DNA from: Butyrivibrio sp. MB2005
GTDB lineage: Bacteria; Bacillota; Clostridia; Lachnospirales; Lachnospiraceae
Length of the DNA stretch: 64,000 nucleotides
Assembly (NCBI RefSeq): GCF_000424285.1
Contig: NZ_KE384158.1
Span: 179,653 to 243,652, forward strand
Reading direction: 5' to 3'
Shown: positions 28,015 through 37,151 of the stretch, piece after piece
Position numbering within the stretch: position 1 is the stretch's first letter
Layout: each line of letters opens with the position of its first letter
Notes under the pieces: generated by a model
Told to the model about the DNA's origin: nothing
Seen by the model: only the letters and a program-made list of their open reading frames with translations
Databases searched by the model: none
Translations under genes and position numbers: made by a program

Positions 28015-29346
28015 TTATTCCATTTCACTAAGAAGTTTATTTGCATAAACAAGTCTTACGCAGACAGTGAAAATCTCCATCGCTGTACGAAGATCACCAA
28101 GCGAAGGATATGTAGGTGCAATTCTGATATTACTATCATGAGGATCCTTCTTATAAGGATATGTAGCACCTGCGCCTGTCATGGTAACACCGGCTTTCTT
28201 TGCTCTGTCTACTATAGCCTTTGCGCAGCCCTCGGGAGCATCAAAGCTGATAAAGTAACCTCCCTTGGGTCTTGTCCAATCGCCGATCCCGTAAGGAGCA
28301 AGGTCTCTGTCAAGGATCTCAAGAACAGCCTCAAACTTCGGTCTGATGATAGCTGCGTGTTTCTTCATATGTTCCTTCATACCATTGATATCGCCAAAGA
28401 AACGCACGTGACGAAGCTGGTTAACCTTGTCATGACCGATAGTCTGGTTAGTAAGCTGAGCCTTGATCTCTTCAAGATTGTTAAGAGATGTAGCTATAGC
28501 TGCAATTCCGCTTCCGGGGAATGTGATCTTGGAAGTGGATGAAAACTTATAAACCATATCGGGACTTCCTGCCTTCTTACACTCAGCAAGGATCTCGATC
28601 AGATAATCCTGGTCATCATCATAAAGATGATGAATGCCGTATGCATTATCCCAGAAAATTCTGAAATCTCTTGCAGCGGGGCGAAGTCTTGCAAAACGTC
28701 TTACTGTATCATCTGAATATGAGTACCCTTGCGGATTGGAATACTTAGGCACACACCATATTCCCTTTATTGATTCATCCTCAGATACAAGCTTCTCAAC
28801 TATATCCATATCAGGACCTGTAGGAGTCATGGGTACAGGAATCATCTCGATACCAAAATACTGAGTGATGGCAAAATGTCTGTCATAACCTGGTACCGGG
28901 CAAAGGAATTTAACCTTATCAAGTTTACACCAGGGTGTATTGCCCATGATACCATGTGTATAAGCACGAGAAACTGTGTCATACATAACATTAAGTGATG
29001 AGTTACCATATATGATAATGTTGTCCGGACTGTTCTCCATCATGGCACCGATCAGCTCTTTTGCTTCCTGGATACCATCGAGGACACCGTAGTTACGGCA
29101 ATCTGTTCCATCTTCGCAGGACAGATCAGCTTCAGAATTAAGTGCATCCATAAGTCCCATGGAAAGATCAAGCTGCTCATGGCAGGGCTTTCCTCTGGCC
29201 ATATTCAGAGTAAGATCCATATCCTGATATCTCTTGTACTCTGCCTTCAGGTTAGCAACTTCGCGCTGAAGCTCCTCTTTGTTCATTTCCTTATAGGTCT
29301 TGACCTTAAGGTCAACGTTTTTCAGATCCGGCTTATTGTTTTTCAT
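28015..29346 (-). CDS. PLP-dependent aminotransferase (class I, aspartate aminotransferase-like)
   Basis: 443 residues. The PLP Lys is in FSSTSKITFPGSG; VPKYSNPQG and DNAYGIHHLY supply the Asn and Asp/Tyr of the PLP pocket. Overall style matches the aspartate aminotransferase subgroup common in Firmicutes and Archaea rather than AspC. Likely makes aspartate/glutamate from the oxo acids. AAGGAG RBS before ATG; co-transcribed with ygiQ. Confidence 0.85.
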   Translation of the reverse strand: MKNNKPDLKNVDLKVKTYKEMNKEELQREVANLKAEYKRYQDMDLTLNMARGKPCHEQLDLSMGLMDALNSEADLSCEDGTDCRNYGVLDGIQEAKELIGAMMENSPDNIIIYGNSSLNVMYDTVSRAYTHGIMGNTPWCKLDKVKFLCPVPGYDRHFAITQYFGIEMIPVPMTPTGPDMDIVEKLVSEDESIKGIWCVPKYSNPQGYSYSDDTVRRFARLRPAARDFRIFWDNAYGIHHLYDDDQDYLIEILAECKKAGSPDMVYKFSSTSKITFPGSGIAAIATSLNNLEEIKAQLTNQTIGHDKVNQLRHVRFFGDINGMKEHMKKHAAIIRPKFEAVLEILDRDLAPYGIGDWTRPKGGYFISFDAPEGCAKAIVDRAKKAGVTMTGAGATYPYKKDPHDSNIRIAPTYPSLGDLRTAMEIFTVCVRLVYANKLLSEME

Positions 29347-29469
29347 AATAAAACTCCTTATCCCAAAATTGACTAGAATGTATTATATCACAACTTATTA
29401 ATAATGCGATACTTTAATGTGATAAAGAATCCACAGAATGAAACAGAAAATTCGGAAGAATTTCCCATG

Positions 29470-29503
29470 AGATAAAAAACGGAGCAGCATTTCGCCGCTC
29501 CGC
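29470..29503 (-). terminator. Terminator of the HDOD protein gene
   Basis: CGGAGCGGC / GCTGCTCCG with a 5-nt loop, followed by TTTTTT on the minus strand. Confidence 0.9.
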
Positions 29504-29520
29504 CAAATCATAAACTCAAG

Positions 29521-30750
29521 TTAATTTACCGGATCAATAAGATCTCTGTACCACTTAAGTGCATCTGTATAGGCCTCGTAAATCTTATCCATCTCAAGAT
29601 TATCAAGAATCATAAGTCTTGAAACCTCCTGCCAGGAAGCATCCTCATACTGATAAATAAGATTAAGCACAGGCCACAGCTCTCCTGTATTGCCTAAAAG
29701 TGCATCTTCTATTTTCTTTGATACATGAACAAGCTTAAGGGATTCCTCCATGGTCTGATCAAGCATTATATCAAGAAGTGAGAAAAGACCTGCCAGGAAA
29801 AGCTCTGAAGAAAGTCCTGCCATATCAAATACACTTGCAAGATTCTCAGCGAATTTAGCACGAATCATTGAGATTCTTGTAATCTCACTGGGCTTATCAG
29901 CGCAAAGCTCTTTGGTTACTGCGGTGTTGATCCATCTCTTAAGCTCCTTCTGTCCAAGCATTGCAGCCGCATGCCTTACGGAAGTAATCTCGGAATTGAT
30001 GGCCATATGATTAACCATCTCAAGCATAGAAATAACTAGAGCTGCATCTTTCCCAATTACATCAGCTGCCTTCTGAAGATCAAAGTCAGGATCATTGACA
30101 ACATTTAAAAGTTCAATATATGTAACCTTAAGAGGTGCAACAGAAATCTCAGAATCCTCTACAGGTACTCGGAAGAAGCTTCCCTCATAGAGATCGTAGG
30201 ATCCGTCTGAAGATAGTCTCTCATAATCATCCTTGCTGTCTACATTTACAGCACATAATTTAATCTTGGGAAAAGCCTTCTGGAAATAGATCTTTGCACT
30301 TCTGATATTGACCTTGCGATGGTCAAGAAGCACATAATCACACATCTCGAGCAGAGGTCTGAAGGTCTCGAACATGTTGCCTGCAAGCTTCCTCACAGCA
30401 ATCTTGTAGCCCTGTCCTCTCAGATCCCAAAGCCTTGCAAGATAAGGCTCCTGGGGAAGAACCGTATTGTCTAAAAGAAGAACTATCCTCTGCTTCGGCG
30501 CGCTGCACTGCTCTTCGATGTTGGCAAATAAAGAGATATTGTTGATCTCAACAAAGACCTCCTTGTTACCGGACAGTACATTGGTACCGATACTATCTAC
30601 GATGTCAAGTCCAACGATATCAACTACATTATCAAGATAACCCGTACCCATAAGCTGCGGGTTCATAAGGTAGTTCTCTCTCTGTGCAAATACAGAGTAT
30701 GCGCAGACTTTCATCTCATCATCAAACAGCGGAATAAGCGAAGCAAGCAT
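29521..30750 (-). CDS. HDOD domain signalling protein with degenerate EAL-like N-terminus
   Basis: 409 residues from the ATG at 30750, chosen because GGAGAAAG precedes it. A longer frame reaches 30966 but runs through a terminator and an RNA gene. Residues 1-200 resemble an EAL fold without the catalytic EAL motif (YuxH-like); residues 205-400 are an HDOD domain (LKVTYIELLNVVNDPDFDLQKAADVIGKD). Such proteins act in c-di-GMP or motility signalling without enzyme activity. Stand-alone gene between two terminators. Confidence 0.85.
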   Translation of the reverse strand: MLASLIPLFDDEMKVCAYSVFAQRENYLMNPQLMGTGYLDNVVDIVGLDIVDSIGTNVLSGNKEVFVEINNISLFANIEEQCSAPKQRIVLLLDNTVLPQEPYLARLWDLRGQGYKIAVRKLAGNMFETFRPLLEMCDYVLLDHRKVNIRSAKIYFQKAFPKIKLCAVNVDSKDDYERLSSDGSYDLYEGSFFRVPVEDSEISVAPLKVTYIELLNVVNDPDFDLQKAADVIGKDAALVISMLEMVNHMAINSEITSVRHAAAMLGQKELKRWINTAVTKELCADKPSEITRISMIRAKFAENLASVFDMAGLSSELFLAGLFSLLDIMLDQTMEESLKLVHVSKKIEDALLGNTGELWPVLNLIYQYEDASWQEVSRLMILDNLEMDKIYEAYTDALKWYRDLIDPVN

Positions 30751-30806
30751 GGAACTTTCTCCTTTCGATTGTTTTCTGAATTCTGATAATTTATTATACC
30801 ATTTTG

Positions 30807-30837
30807 CAAAAAAAAAGAACAGATTTACTGTTCTTTT
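30807..30837 (-). terminator. Terminator of the 6S-like RNA gene
   Basis: AAAGAACAG / CTGTTCTTT with a 5-nt loop, followed by a run of nine T on the minus strand. Confidence 0.92.
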
Positions 30838-31077
30838 AAGACCCGAAATGCCGGTTCCGGTTATTTGACTCCTAGCAAACGCCAGGTGGGTTACCGCAGC
30901 AGCGATATCTGTCTTCCTCTCCCATAGCTTGTCTGCACATGTGCAGGGCCGGAGGCGTGACATCAATCCAGCAATCTAGGTGTCCCGTTTAAAGTAACTG
31001 TAGGTTCAAATTACACCGGAAGTGTCGAGCATCCCAGGCGAGCTCGAGGCTCGTATAAACTGCTTCTGCAGTTCTTT
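30838..31077 (-). ncRNA. ssrS: 6S RNA-like regulator of RNA polymerase
   Basis: A noncoding gene of about 240-270 nt with its own promoter and terminator. The ends pair as in 6S RNA: CTGGGATGC with GCATTTCGG, then TTCCGGT with ACCGGAA, closing a long rod with a large internal bulge (ATTTGAACCTACAGTTAC on one side, AGGAGTCAAAT on the other) and an inner CCTAG / CTAGG stem. It is not tmRNA, RNase P or SRP RNA by their signatures. Call rests on architecture and my memory of the clostridial 6S pattern. Exact 5' end is estimated from the promoter. Confidence 0.6.
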
Positions 31078-31083
31078 AATTAT

Positions 31084-31111
31084 ATTATAAATCACACGAG
31101 CCCCAAATCAA
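31084..31111 (-). promoter_or_regulatory. Sigma-70-type promoter of the 6S-like RNA
   Basis: TTGATT (31106-31111) and TATAAT (31084-31089) on the minus strand, 16 nt apart, ending about 7 nt before the presumed RNA start. Confidence 0.75.
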
Positions 31112-31199
31112 TAGAATAATCCTTAAAAATTCTTAAGAAATAATGAAAAAACCGCATAAAATCTTCATTCCGAGCGTTTTCTCATGAAAAAACGTTACA

Positions 31200-33017
31200 T
31201 CAAAGCGGCTTTGTAGCATTCTTAAGCCAATCCTTGATTTCCTTCTCTTCAATAAGCGGTTCAATGGTATCATATACCATCTTCTGATACTCATTTATGG
31301 CATCAATCTCTCTCGGCTGGAGATATTTCTTATCGATTGCATCACGATCAAGAGGCACGTAGGTAAGGTGCTTAAAGCTAAGGAACTGTCCGTCGCTGTT
31401 CTTTACATCCTTAACAACCTCTAAGATGTTCTCAATACGGATACCATGCTTACCCTCAATATAAACTCCGGGCTCATCAGACATGATCATTCCCGGCTTA
31501 AGAGGTGCTTCATCCTCTACAGAACGTGACTTCCAGCGGATGCTGTGAGGTCCCTCGTGTACGTTGAGGATATATCCGATACCGTGTCCTGTTCCGCACT
31601 TATAATCGATTCCGATATTCCAAAGGGGTCCTCTTGCAAGGATATCAAGATTTCTTCCGTTACATCCCTCAAGAAACTTTGCATTTGCCAGCTGAAGCAT
31701 ACCTACAGCTGTAAGAGTGTAGTGCTTCTTCTCTTCTGCTGAAATCTTGCCAAGGACAATGGTTCTGGTAACATCTGTTGTACCACCCATGTAGGTTCCG
31801 CCTGAATCAACAAGAAGGAATCCCTCGCCCTTAAGAGCAGCATTATCATCCTCAGTTGCTTCATAATGCATCATTGCAGCATTATCCTTGTAAGCACTGA
31901 TTGTAGGGAATGACAGCTCGATAAATCCGGGAAGCTGAGCTCTCATCTCATCAAGATGCATGGCAGCTGTATATTCGTTGAGTTCTCCCTTGGGAGCTTC
32001 CTTTTTTACCCAATAGATGAATTTTGTAAGAGCAGCACTGTCGCGGATGTAAACCTCGCGAATATTCTTAAGCTCCGTATCATTCTTACATGCCTTCATC
32101 ATCTCTGTAGGATCAAAGATGTTCTTAATCTTAGCATTTCTGCTCTCAGAATTATCGCTGATAGTTCTGTAAACCTGATAGCTTACATTTCTCTCATCAT
32201 AAAGTGTGATGCCTTCGTATTCATATTCATCAAGCCATCCGATGATCTTGCTATAGGGTGCAAGCTCAATTTCATTCTTCTCACAGTAAGCGCGAACTTC
32301 ATCGCTAAGCTCATCAAACTGTACGAAAAGAACTGTCTTTTTCTCTGTGATGAAAAGATAGCTCAAAATTACAGGATTACACTCTACGTCATTACCTCTA
32401 AGGTTTGTAAGCCAGCAGATGTCATCCAACTTGCAAAGAAGATATGCCTTTGCCTTGTTCTCTGTCATTGTGGCACGAACTTCTTCAAGCTTTTCTTTAA
32501 AGCTCTTACCGCAAAGTTCATCGGGAAGGATATAGATGGGATTGCAGGGGAGCTTGGGTCTGTCTGTCCATACCTCCATTGCAAGATCTCTGTCATATTT
32601 TACCTTCGCCTGAATCTTCTTAAGAGCCTTTTCATAAGAAAGACCCTCAACAGCAGGAACTACCTTTCCGTCAAAACCAAGGACCTCTCCTGCCTTCATA
32701 TTGTCTTTAAGATATTCTTTGATTGTGGGAACGCCCTCTTCGCCCATGCGGTAAAGAGTAACTCCTGTTCCCTTCATCTCTCTCTCAGCCTGGATGAAAT
32801 ATCTTCCATCAGTCCACATTCCGGCCCACTTCTTAGATACAACCAAGGTACCGTTTGATCCTGTGAAGCCGCAGAAAAACTCCCTCACCTTGAAAAAATC
32901 TGCCGCATACTCAGAATTATGATAATCGGATGTGGGCATAAGATAATAATCAATGCCGTTCTCCTCCATCTTTGCTCTGAGAGCAGAAAGTCTTTCTTTA
33001 ATTACTTTATTCTCCAA
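31200..33017 (-). CDS. Xaa-Pro aminopeptidase (aminopeptidase P, M24B)
   Basis: 605 residues, the three-domain long form. Two creatinase-like N-terminal domains, then the pita-bread catalytic domain with metal ligands in LLVDSGGTYMGGTTDVTRT (two Asp), GTGHGIGY (His), SDEPGVY (Glu) and GIRIEN (Glu). Releases N-terminal residues before proline; cytoplasmic. The start is a TTG at 33017, with GGAGG 9 nt upstream. Gap to the citrate synthase gene is 42 nt. Confidence 0.95.
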   Translation of the reverse strand: MENKVIKERLSALRAKMEENGIDYYLMPTSDYHNSEYAADFFKVREFFCGFTGSNGTLVVSKKWAGMWTDGRYFIQAEREMKGTGVTLYRMGEEGVPTIKEYLKDNMKAGEVLGFDGKVVPAVEGLSYEKALKKIQAKVKYDRDLAMEVWTDRPKLPCNPIYILPDELCGKSFKEKLEEVRATMTENKAKAYLLCKLDDICWLTNLRGNDVECNPVILSYLFITEKKTVLFVQFDELSDEVRAYCEKNEIELAPYSKIIGWLDEYEYEGITLYDERNVSYQVYRTISDNSESRNAKIKNIFDPTEMMKACKNDTELKNIREVYIRDSAALTKFIYWVKKEAPKGELNEYTAAMHLDEMRAQLPGFIELSFPTISAYKDNAAMMHYEATEDDNAALKGEGFLLVDSGGTYMGGTTDVTRTIVLGKISAEEKKHYTLTAVGMLQLANAKFLEGCNGRNLDILARGPLWNIGIDYKCGTGHGIGYILNVHEGPHSIRWKSRSVEDEAPLKPGMIMSDEPGVYIEGKHGIRIENILEVVKDVKNSDGQFLSFKHLTYVPLDRDAIDKKYLQPREIDAINEYQKMVYDTIEPLIEEKEIKDWLKNATKPL

Positions 33018-33059
33018 TTCCTAAAACCTCCAAAAGTCCCCTATTACGGGCCTTTTATA

Positions 33060-34436
33060 TTATCTTTCCTCCATGGGCACATAAGGATATTCATCACTTA
33101 CTGCCTTATATGCAGGACGAATGATCTTACTGTTGTTGGCAAGCTCTTCCATTCTGTGAGCACTCCAGCCAACTATACGGGCAATTGCAAACATAGGTGT
33201 GAAAAGCTCCTCCGGAAGCTCAAGCATCTTGTAAACAAATCCGGAATAGAAGTCCACGTTAATACTAACGCCCTTGTACATCTTACGCTCAGCGCTGATC
33301 ACTTCAGGCGCAAGTCTCTCCACCATCTCATAGAGAGCAAGCTCTTTGTCCATGCCTTTTTCCTTAGCGAGCTTAATTGTGTACTCCTTAAGAAGTACTG
33401 CTCTCGGGTCTGATTTTGAGTAAATAGCATGTCCTACACCATAGATTAGACCTGCTTTATCAAAAGCTTCTTTATGAAGGAGTTTCTTTAAGTATTCCTT
33501 TACCTCTTCCTCATCAGCCCAGTCCTTAAGCTCCTTCTCCATCTGGTCAAACATGTGAATAACCTTGATGTTGGCACCACCGTGTCTTGGTCCCTTAAGA
33601 GAACCGATAGCTGCAGCTATAACAGAATAAGTATCTGTCATGGATGAGCTTACAACGTGAGTTGTAAATGATGAGTTATTACCACCACCATGCTCCATGT
33701 GAAGGATAAGGCAGATATCAAGAAGTCTTGCTTCAAGCTCTGTGTATTTACTGTCAGGACGAAGCAGATACAGTATATGCTCTGCTGTTGACAACTCTGC
33801 CTTCGGAGGGTGAATGAAAAGACTCTTACCCTCGTGATAATGGTTATATGCCTGATATCCGTAAATAGCAAGGAGCGGGAAGAGACTTATCATCTGCAGG
33901 CTCTGCCTTAGTACATTAGGCATAGAAACATCATCTGCACTGTCATCGTAGGAATACAATGTCAGCACACTTCTTGAAAGAGTATTCATCATATCACGGC
34001 TGGGTGCCTTCATGATGATATCTCTTACAAAACCCGTAGGCAGTGATCTGTAAAAGCCAAGGAGCTCACAGAAGCCCTGCAATTCACTCTTTGTGGGGAG
34101 CTTTCCAAAAAGAAGCAAATACGCTGTCTCTTCAAAACCACAATTACTATGGGATGCCGTTCCGTGAACGATGTCCTTAACATTGATTCCCCTGTAGAAA
34201 AGCTCACCATCTGCGGGGATTGTCTCACCATTAATATGCTGCGTAGCATTGATGGTAGAAATGTTAGTAAGGCCGGTTAGGACACCCTTACCATTTAAAT
34301 CACGAAGACCTCTTTTTACATCGTACTTAGTGTAGAGATCGGTATCAATGACATCTGCTGTCTCCACCAGTCTGGCAAGATCCTCTAATTCAGGTGTGTT
34401 GTCAGAATAAATGTTTATCTCGTTGTTGTTACCCAT
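33060..34436 (-). CDS. gltA: Citrate synthase
   Basis: 458 residues. Catalytic His in LHMEHGGGNNSSF and the second His in YGVGHAIYSKSDPRA are present, with GPRHGGANI in between. Condenses oxaloacetate with acetyl-CoA; in a fermenter the likely purpose is glutamate synthesis. RBS GGGGGATATCA before ATG. It lies between thrC and the aminopeptidase with short gaps. Confidence 0.95.
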   Translation of the reverse strand: MGNNNEINIYSDNTPELEDLARLVETADVIDTDLYTKYDVKRGLRDLNGKGVLTGLTNISTINATQHINGETIPADGELFYRGINVKDIVHGTASHSNCGFEETAYLLLFGKLPTKSELQGFCELLGFYRSLPTGFVRDIIMKAPSRDMMNTLSRSVLTLYSYDDSADDVSMPNVLRQSLQMISLFPLLAIYGYQAYNHYHEGKSLFIHPPKAELSTAEHILYLLRPDSKYTELEARLLDICLILHMEHGGGNNSSFTTHVVSSSMTDTYSVIAAAIGSLKGPRHGGANIKVIHMFDQMEKELKDWADEEEVKEYLKKLLHKEAFDKAGLIYGVGHAIYSKSDPRAVLLKEYTIKLAKEKGMDKELALYEMVERLAPEVISAERKMYKGVSINVDFYSGFVYKMLELPEELFTPMFAIARIVGWSAHRMEELANNSKIIRPAYKAVSDEYPYVPMEER

Positions 34437-34477
34437 TGATATCCCCCGTTTCCTATTTTTTATTTTAGTATATCCGA

Positions 34478-35962
34478 TTACTGTAAAAAGCTTCTTACCG
34501 CATCAGCAAGGCCATCCTTGGAAACTACCTTGTTATGCAGTACTTTTGCATCTCTTATTGATGTAACAGCCTCAGGAATCTCTACGCCTGAAACCTCAGA
34601 GAGCTTATCGGCAAGCTGGAAGTCATCAAGACTGTCATCGTTTTTACCAAGTGCAGTCATAACGCTTCTTGTGAACTTGTAAGGGCTTGCTGTAGATGCG
34701 ATAACCGTAACGGTTTTGTCACCTGTTTCACGCACATATTTGTCATATACGCAGGAAGCAACTGCTGTGTGTGTATCGATAAGATAACCTGTATCACCAA
34801 AGAGTGAACTGATTGTCTTAGCTGTCTCTTCCTCTGTTGCATATCCGCCGTAGAAGCAGCCAAGCTTCTCTTTCATAGCGTCTGTTATCTCATATTTACC
34901 TTCTGAGGATAGCTGCTTCATGTAGTTTGCATCTGCAACAGCATCATCACCGGCAATATGATAAATGAGTCTCTCAAGATTGGATGAGATGAGGATATCC
35001 ATTGAAGGTGAGCTTGTAAGTACAAATTCTCTGTTCCTGTCATACTCTCCTGTCTTGAAGAAGTCATAAAGTACCTTGTTTGAGTTGGATGCACAAATAA
35101 ATGTCTTGATGGGTAATCCCATTTTTCCTGCATAATATGCAGCCAGGATATTACCGAAGTTACCTGTGGGAACTACAACATTTATCTGGTCTCCCTCAGC
35201 AATTCTTCCCTCTTTGAGAAGTCTTGTGTATGCATAAACATAATAAACGACCTGCGGCATAAGTCTTCCGATATTGATGGAGTTTGCACTTGAGAACTGG
35301 AAGCCCTTCTCGTCAAGCTCTTTTGCAAAATCAGGATCTGTGAAGATCTTCTTAACGCCTGTCTGAGCATCATCGAAGTTACCCTCAATTGCTACAACGC
35401 AAGTATTCGCGCCTTCCTGAGTAACCATCTGTCTCTCCTGTATGGGAGAAACACCGTCCTTGGGATAAAATACAACGATTCTGGTTCCGGGAACATCGGC
35501 AAAGCCTGCAAGAGCTGCCTTTCCTGTGTCACCGCTTGTAGCTGTAAGAATAACTATCTCATTCTTTAAATTGTTTTTCTTAGCAGCTGTTGTCATGAGA
35601 TAAGGAAGTATTGAAAGGGCCATATCCTTGAAGGCTATTGTCTTTCCATGATAAAGCTCAAGATAGAAAGCGCCGCCTGCCTCTGTCATAGGAGCCATCT
35701 CTTCTGTGTCAAACTTGGAATCGTATGCATGATCTATACAATAACGCAGCTCTTCCTCGGTATAATCCGTAAGCATCAGCTTCATAACCTGGTAAGCGGT
35801 CTCACGGTAATCCATCTCCTTAAGCTCTGAAAAAGTCTTATCAAGATGAGGTATATGATCCGGTACAAACAGTCCTCCATCAGCGGCAAGACCTCTGAGT
35901 ATTGCCTGTGAAGCTGTAACCTGATTTTTGTCTCCTCTGGTACTCCTGTACATAACTTCCAT
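34478..35962 (-). CDS. thrC: Threonine synthase
   Basis: 494 residues from ATG at 35962, chosen for the GGAGGAG 9 nt upstream; the frame also opens further up but without an RBS. MYRSTRGDKN at the N-terminus, PLP Lys in HGKTIAFKDMALS, and the TSGDTGKAAL phosphate loop are typical. Converts O-phosphohomoserine to threonine. No T-box or leader peptide seen upstream. Confidence 0.96.
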   Translation of the reverse strand: MEVMYRSTRGDKNQVTASQAILRGLAADGGLFVPDHIPHLDKTFSELKEMDYRETAYQVMKLMLTDYTEEELRYCIDHAYDSKFDTEEMAPMTEAGGAFYLELYHGKTIAFKDMALSILPYLMTTAAKKNNLKNEIVILTATSGDTGKAALAGFADVPGTRIVVFYPKDGVSPIQERQMVTQEGANTCVVAIEGNFDDAQTGVKKIFTDPDFAKELDEKGFQFSSANSINIGRLMPQVVYYVYAYTRLLKEGRIAEGDQINVVVPTGNFGNILAAYYAGKMGLPIKTFICASNSNKVLYDFFKTGEYDRNREFVLTSSPSMDILISSNLERLIYHIAGDDAVADANYMKQLSSEGKYEITDAMKEKLGCFYGGYATEEETAKTISSLFGDTGYLIDTHTAVASCVYDKYVRETGDKTVTVIASTASPYKFTRSVMTALGKNDDSLDDFQLADKLSEVSGVEIPEAVTSIRDAKVLHNKVVSKDGLADAVRSFLQ

Positions 35963-36159
35963 AATATGACACTCCTCCGTTTTCATGTTGTTAGCAAATA
36001 AAACACTGTGATACAATAAGATAGATAAATGACTATACATTCATGAGTCGTTTACGATTTTCTTATGAACATATACTTTGAGTAAAAAGTATAACACAAA
36101 AATGCATATTTTTACATAACCAATTACTAGTCAATTTTAGTTTATGGGGGTAAACCAAA

Positions 36160-36957
36160 ATGGCAAACAAAGTAACGGGGGTATACGAAACATGTCTCAA
36201 GGATGGGACTAAATCTTATCGTGCATCAATCACCTACAAGGGCAAACACATAGCTCTTGGTTCTTTTAGTAATGCTCGCCTGGCAGGACGGGCTTACACT
36301 CAGGCTCAAAGCATTCTCGAGGACACTTCATGGACACTTGATTCTTATAAGCAGGGACAGCCACTGCCCTTTGAAAAGTGTGTTGTTCTGATCAACTATA
36401 GGGATAAAGGTCTCTACATTCCAAATCCTATATATCTTGAAAAGAAGTTCTTTTTATACTATCTCTCACCGCAGCAAACTCTTATTTTTGATATAGATGA
36501 CCTGTTCTATTATTCATCACATAAGATCATGCAGAGAGGCTCACATCTTTTCGTGGCTGACTACGGCTCACAGATAAGCATACTGAGTCGCTACGGCATA
36601 AGAAGCTACGCTGTAGAAGGAAGAGATTATAAATTTGCAAACGGGAACTCCAGCGATCTTCGCTATGAAAATATCGAGATACTTAACAGATACCACGGCG
36701 TCCGCCAGTACAACCACAGGGGTTATCTGAAGTATAAGACCGTAATCCATGTCCGGGGTGATTTTGTTGTTGGAAAATATAACACCGAGAATGAAGCTGC
36801 CATTGCATATAACAAAGCAGTTGATATTCTAAAAAGAAACGGCATCGAGAAAAACTATATGCAAAACTACATAGAGGATCTTTCAGCTTCACAATATGCG
36901 GATATCTACACTACAGTAAAGATATCTCCAAAGATAATGAAACTGAACATGGCCTGA
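36160..36957 (+). CDS. AP2-domain DNA-binding protein with HNH-like middle
   Basis: 265 residues. Two AP2/ERF-like segments, residues about 6-52 (GVYETCLKDGTKSYRASI, YKGKHIALGSF, ARLAGRAYTQA) and 185-232 (GVRQYNHRGYLKYKTVI, GKYNTENEAAIAYNKA). Between them, NGNSSDLRYENIEIL looks like the end of an HNH fold, but the catalytic His residues are not clearly present. AP2-HNH proteins are known as homing endonucleases; here there is no intron or phage context, so a transcription-factor-like role is possible. GGGGGT RBS before ATG. Not in an operon. Confidence 0.7.
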   Translation: MANKVTGVYETCLKDGTKSYRASITYKGKHIALGSFSNARLAGRAYTQAQSILEDTSWTLDSYKQGQPLPFEKCVVLINYRDKGLYIPNPIYLEKKFFLYYLSPQQTLIFDIDDLFYYSSHKIMQRGSHLFVADYGSQISILSRYGIRSYAVEGRDYKFANGNSSDLRYENIEILNRYHGVRQYNHRGYLKYKTVIHVRGDFVVGKYNTENEAAIAYNKAVDILKRNGIEKNYMQNYIEDLSASQYADIYTTVKISPKIMKLNMA

Positions 36958-36977
36958 CCTGCCATACCTGAATATGT

Positions 36978-37063
36978 TGATTTACCATACCTAAATAAAT
37001 ATATTTAAACAAATAAGGTCTGATTTACCATATTTAAAAAATACATTCAAGCAAAATAAGGCC
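36978..37063. repeat. Two degenerate 43-bp tandem repeats
   Basis: 36978-37020 and 37021-37063 both begin TGATTTACCATA and end in AAATAAGG(T/C)C, with AT-rich centres. They lie just after the AP2-domain gene and run into the hairpin that follows. Confidence 0.55.
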
Positions 37064-37141
37064 GCCACCACATATATCAGAACACAGACGATTATAAGCG
37101 AAGCTTAACGAGTATGTGTTTTGATATATGTGATGGCGGCC
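37060..37141. terminator. Long 27-bp hairpin between convergent genes
   Basis: 37060-37086 pairs with 37115-37141 over 27 positions with only two mismatches (both allowed as G-U in one orientation), around a 28-nt loop. On the minus strand TTATTTTG follows. Probably ends transcription from both the AP2 gene and the flagellin-like gene; its length is unusual. Confidence 0.75.
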
Positions 37142-37151
37142 AATCAATTTC

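Noticed and set aside
30751..30966. N-terminal extension of the HDOD protein up to 30966
   Set aside because: It would be read through a rho-independent terminator and a structured RNA; the ATG at 30750 has a good RBS.
36160..36957. Active homing endonuclease or mobile element
   Set aside because: No intron, phage or duplicated flanks seen, and the HNH catalytic residues are not evident; kept only as AP2-domain protein.
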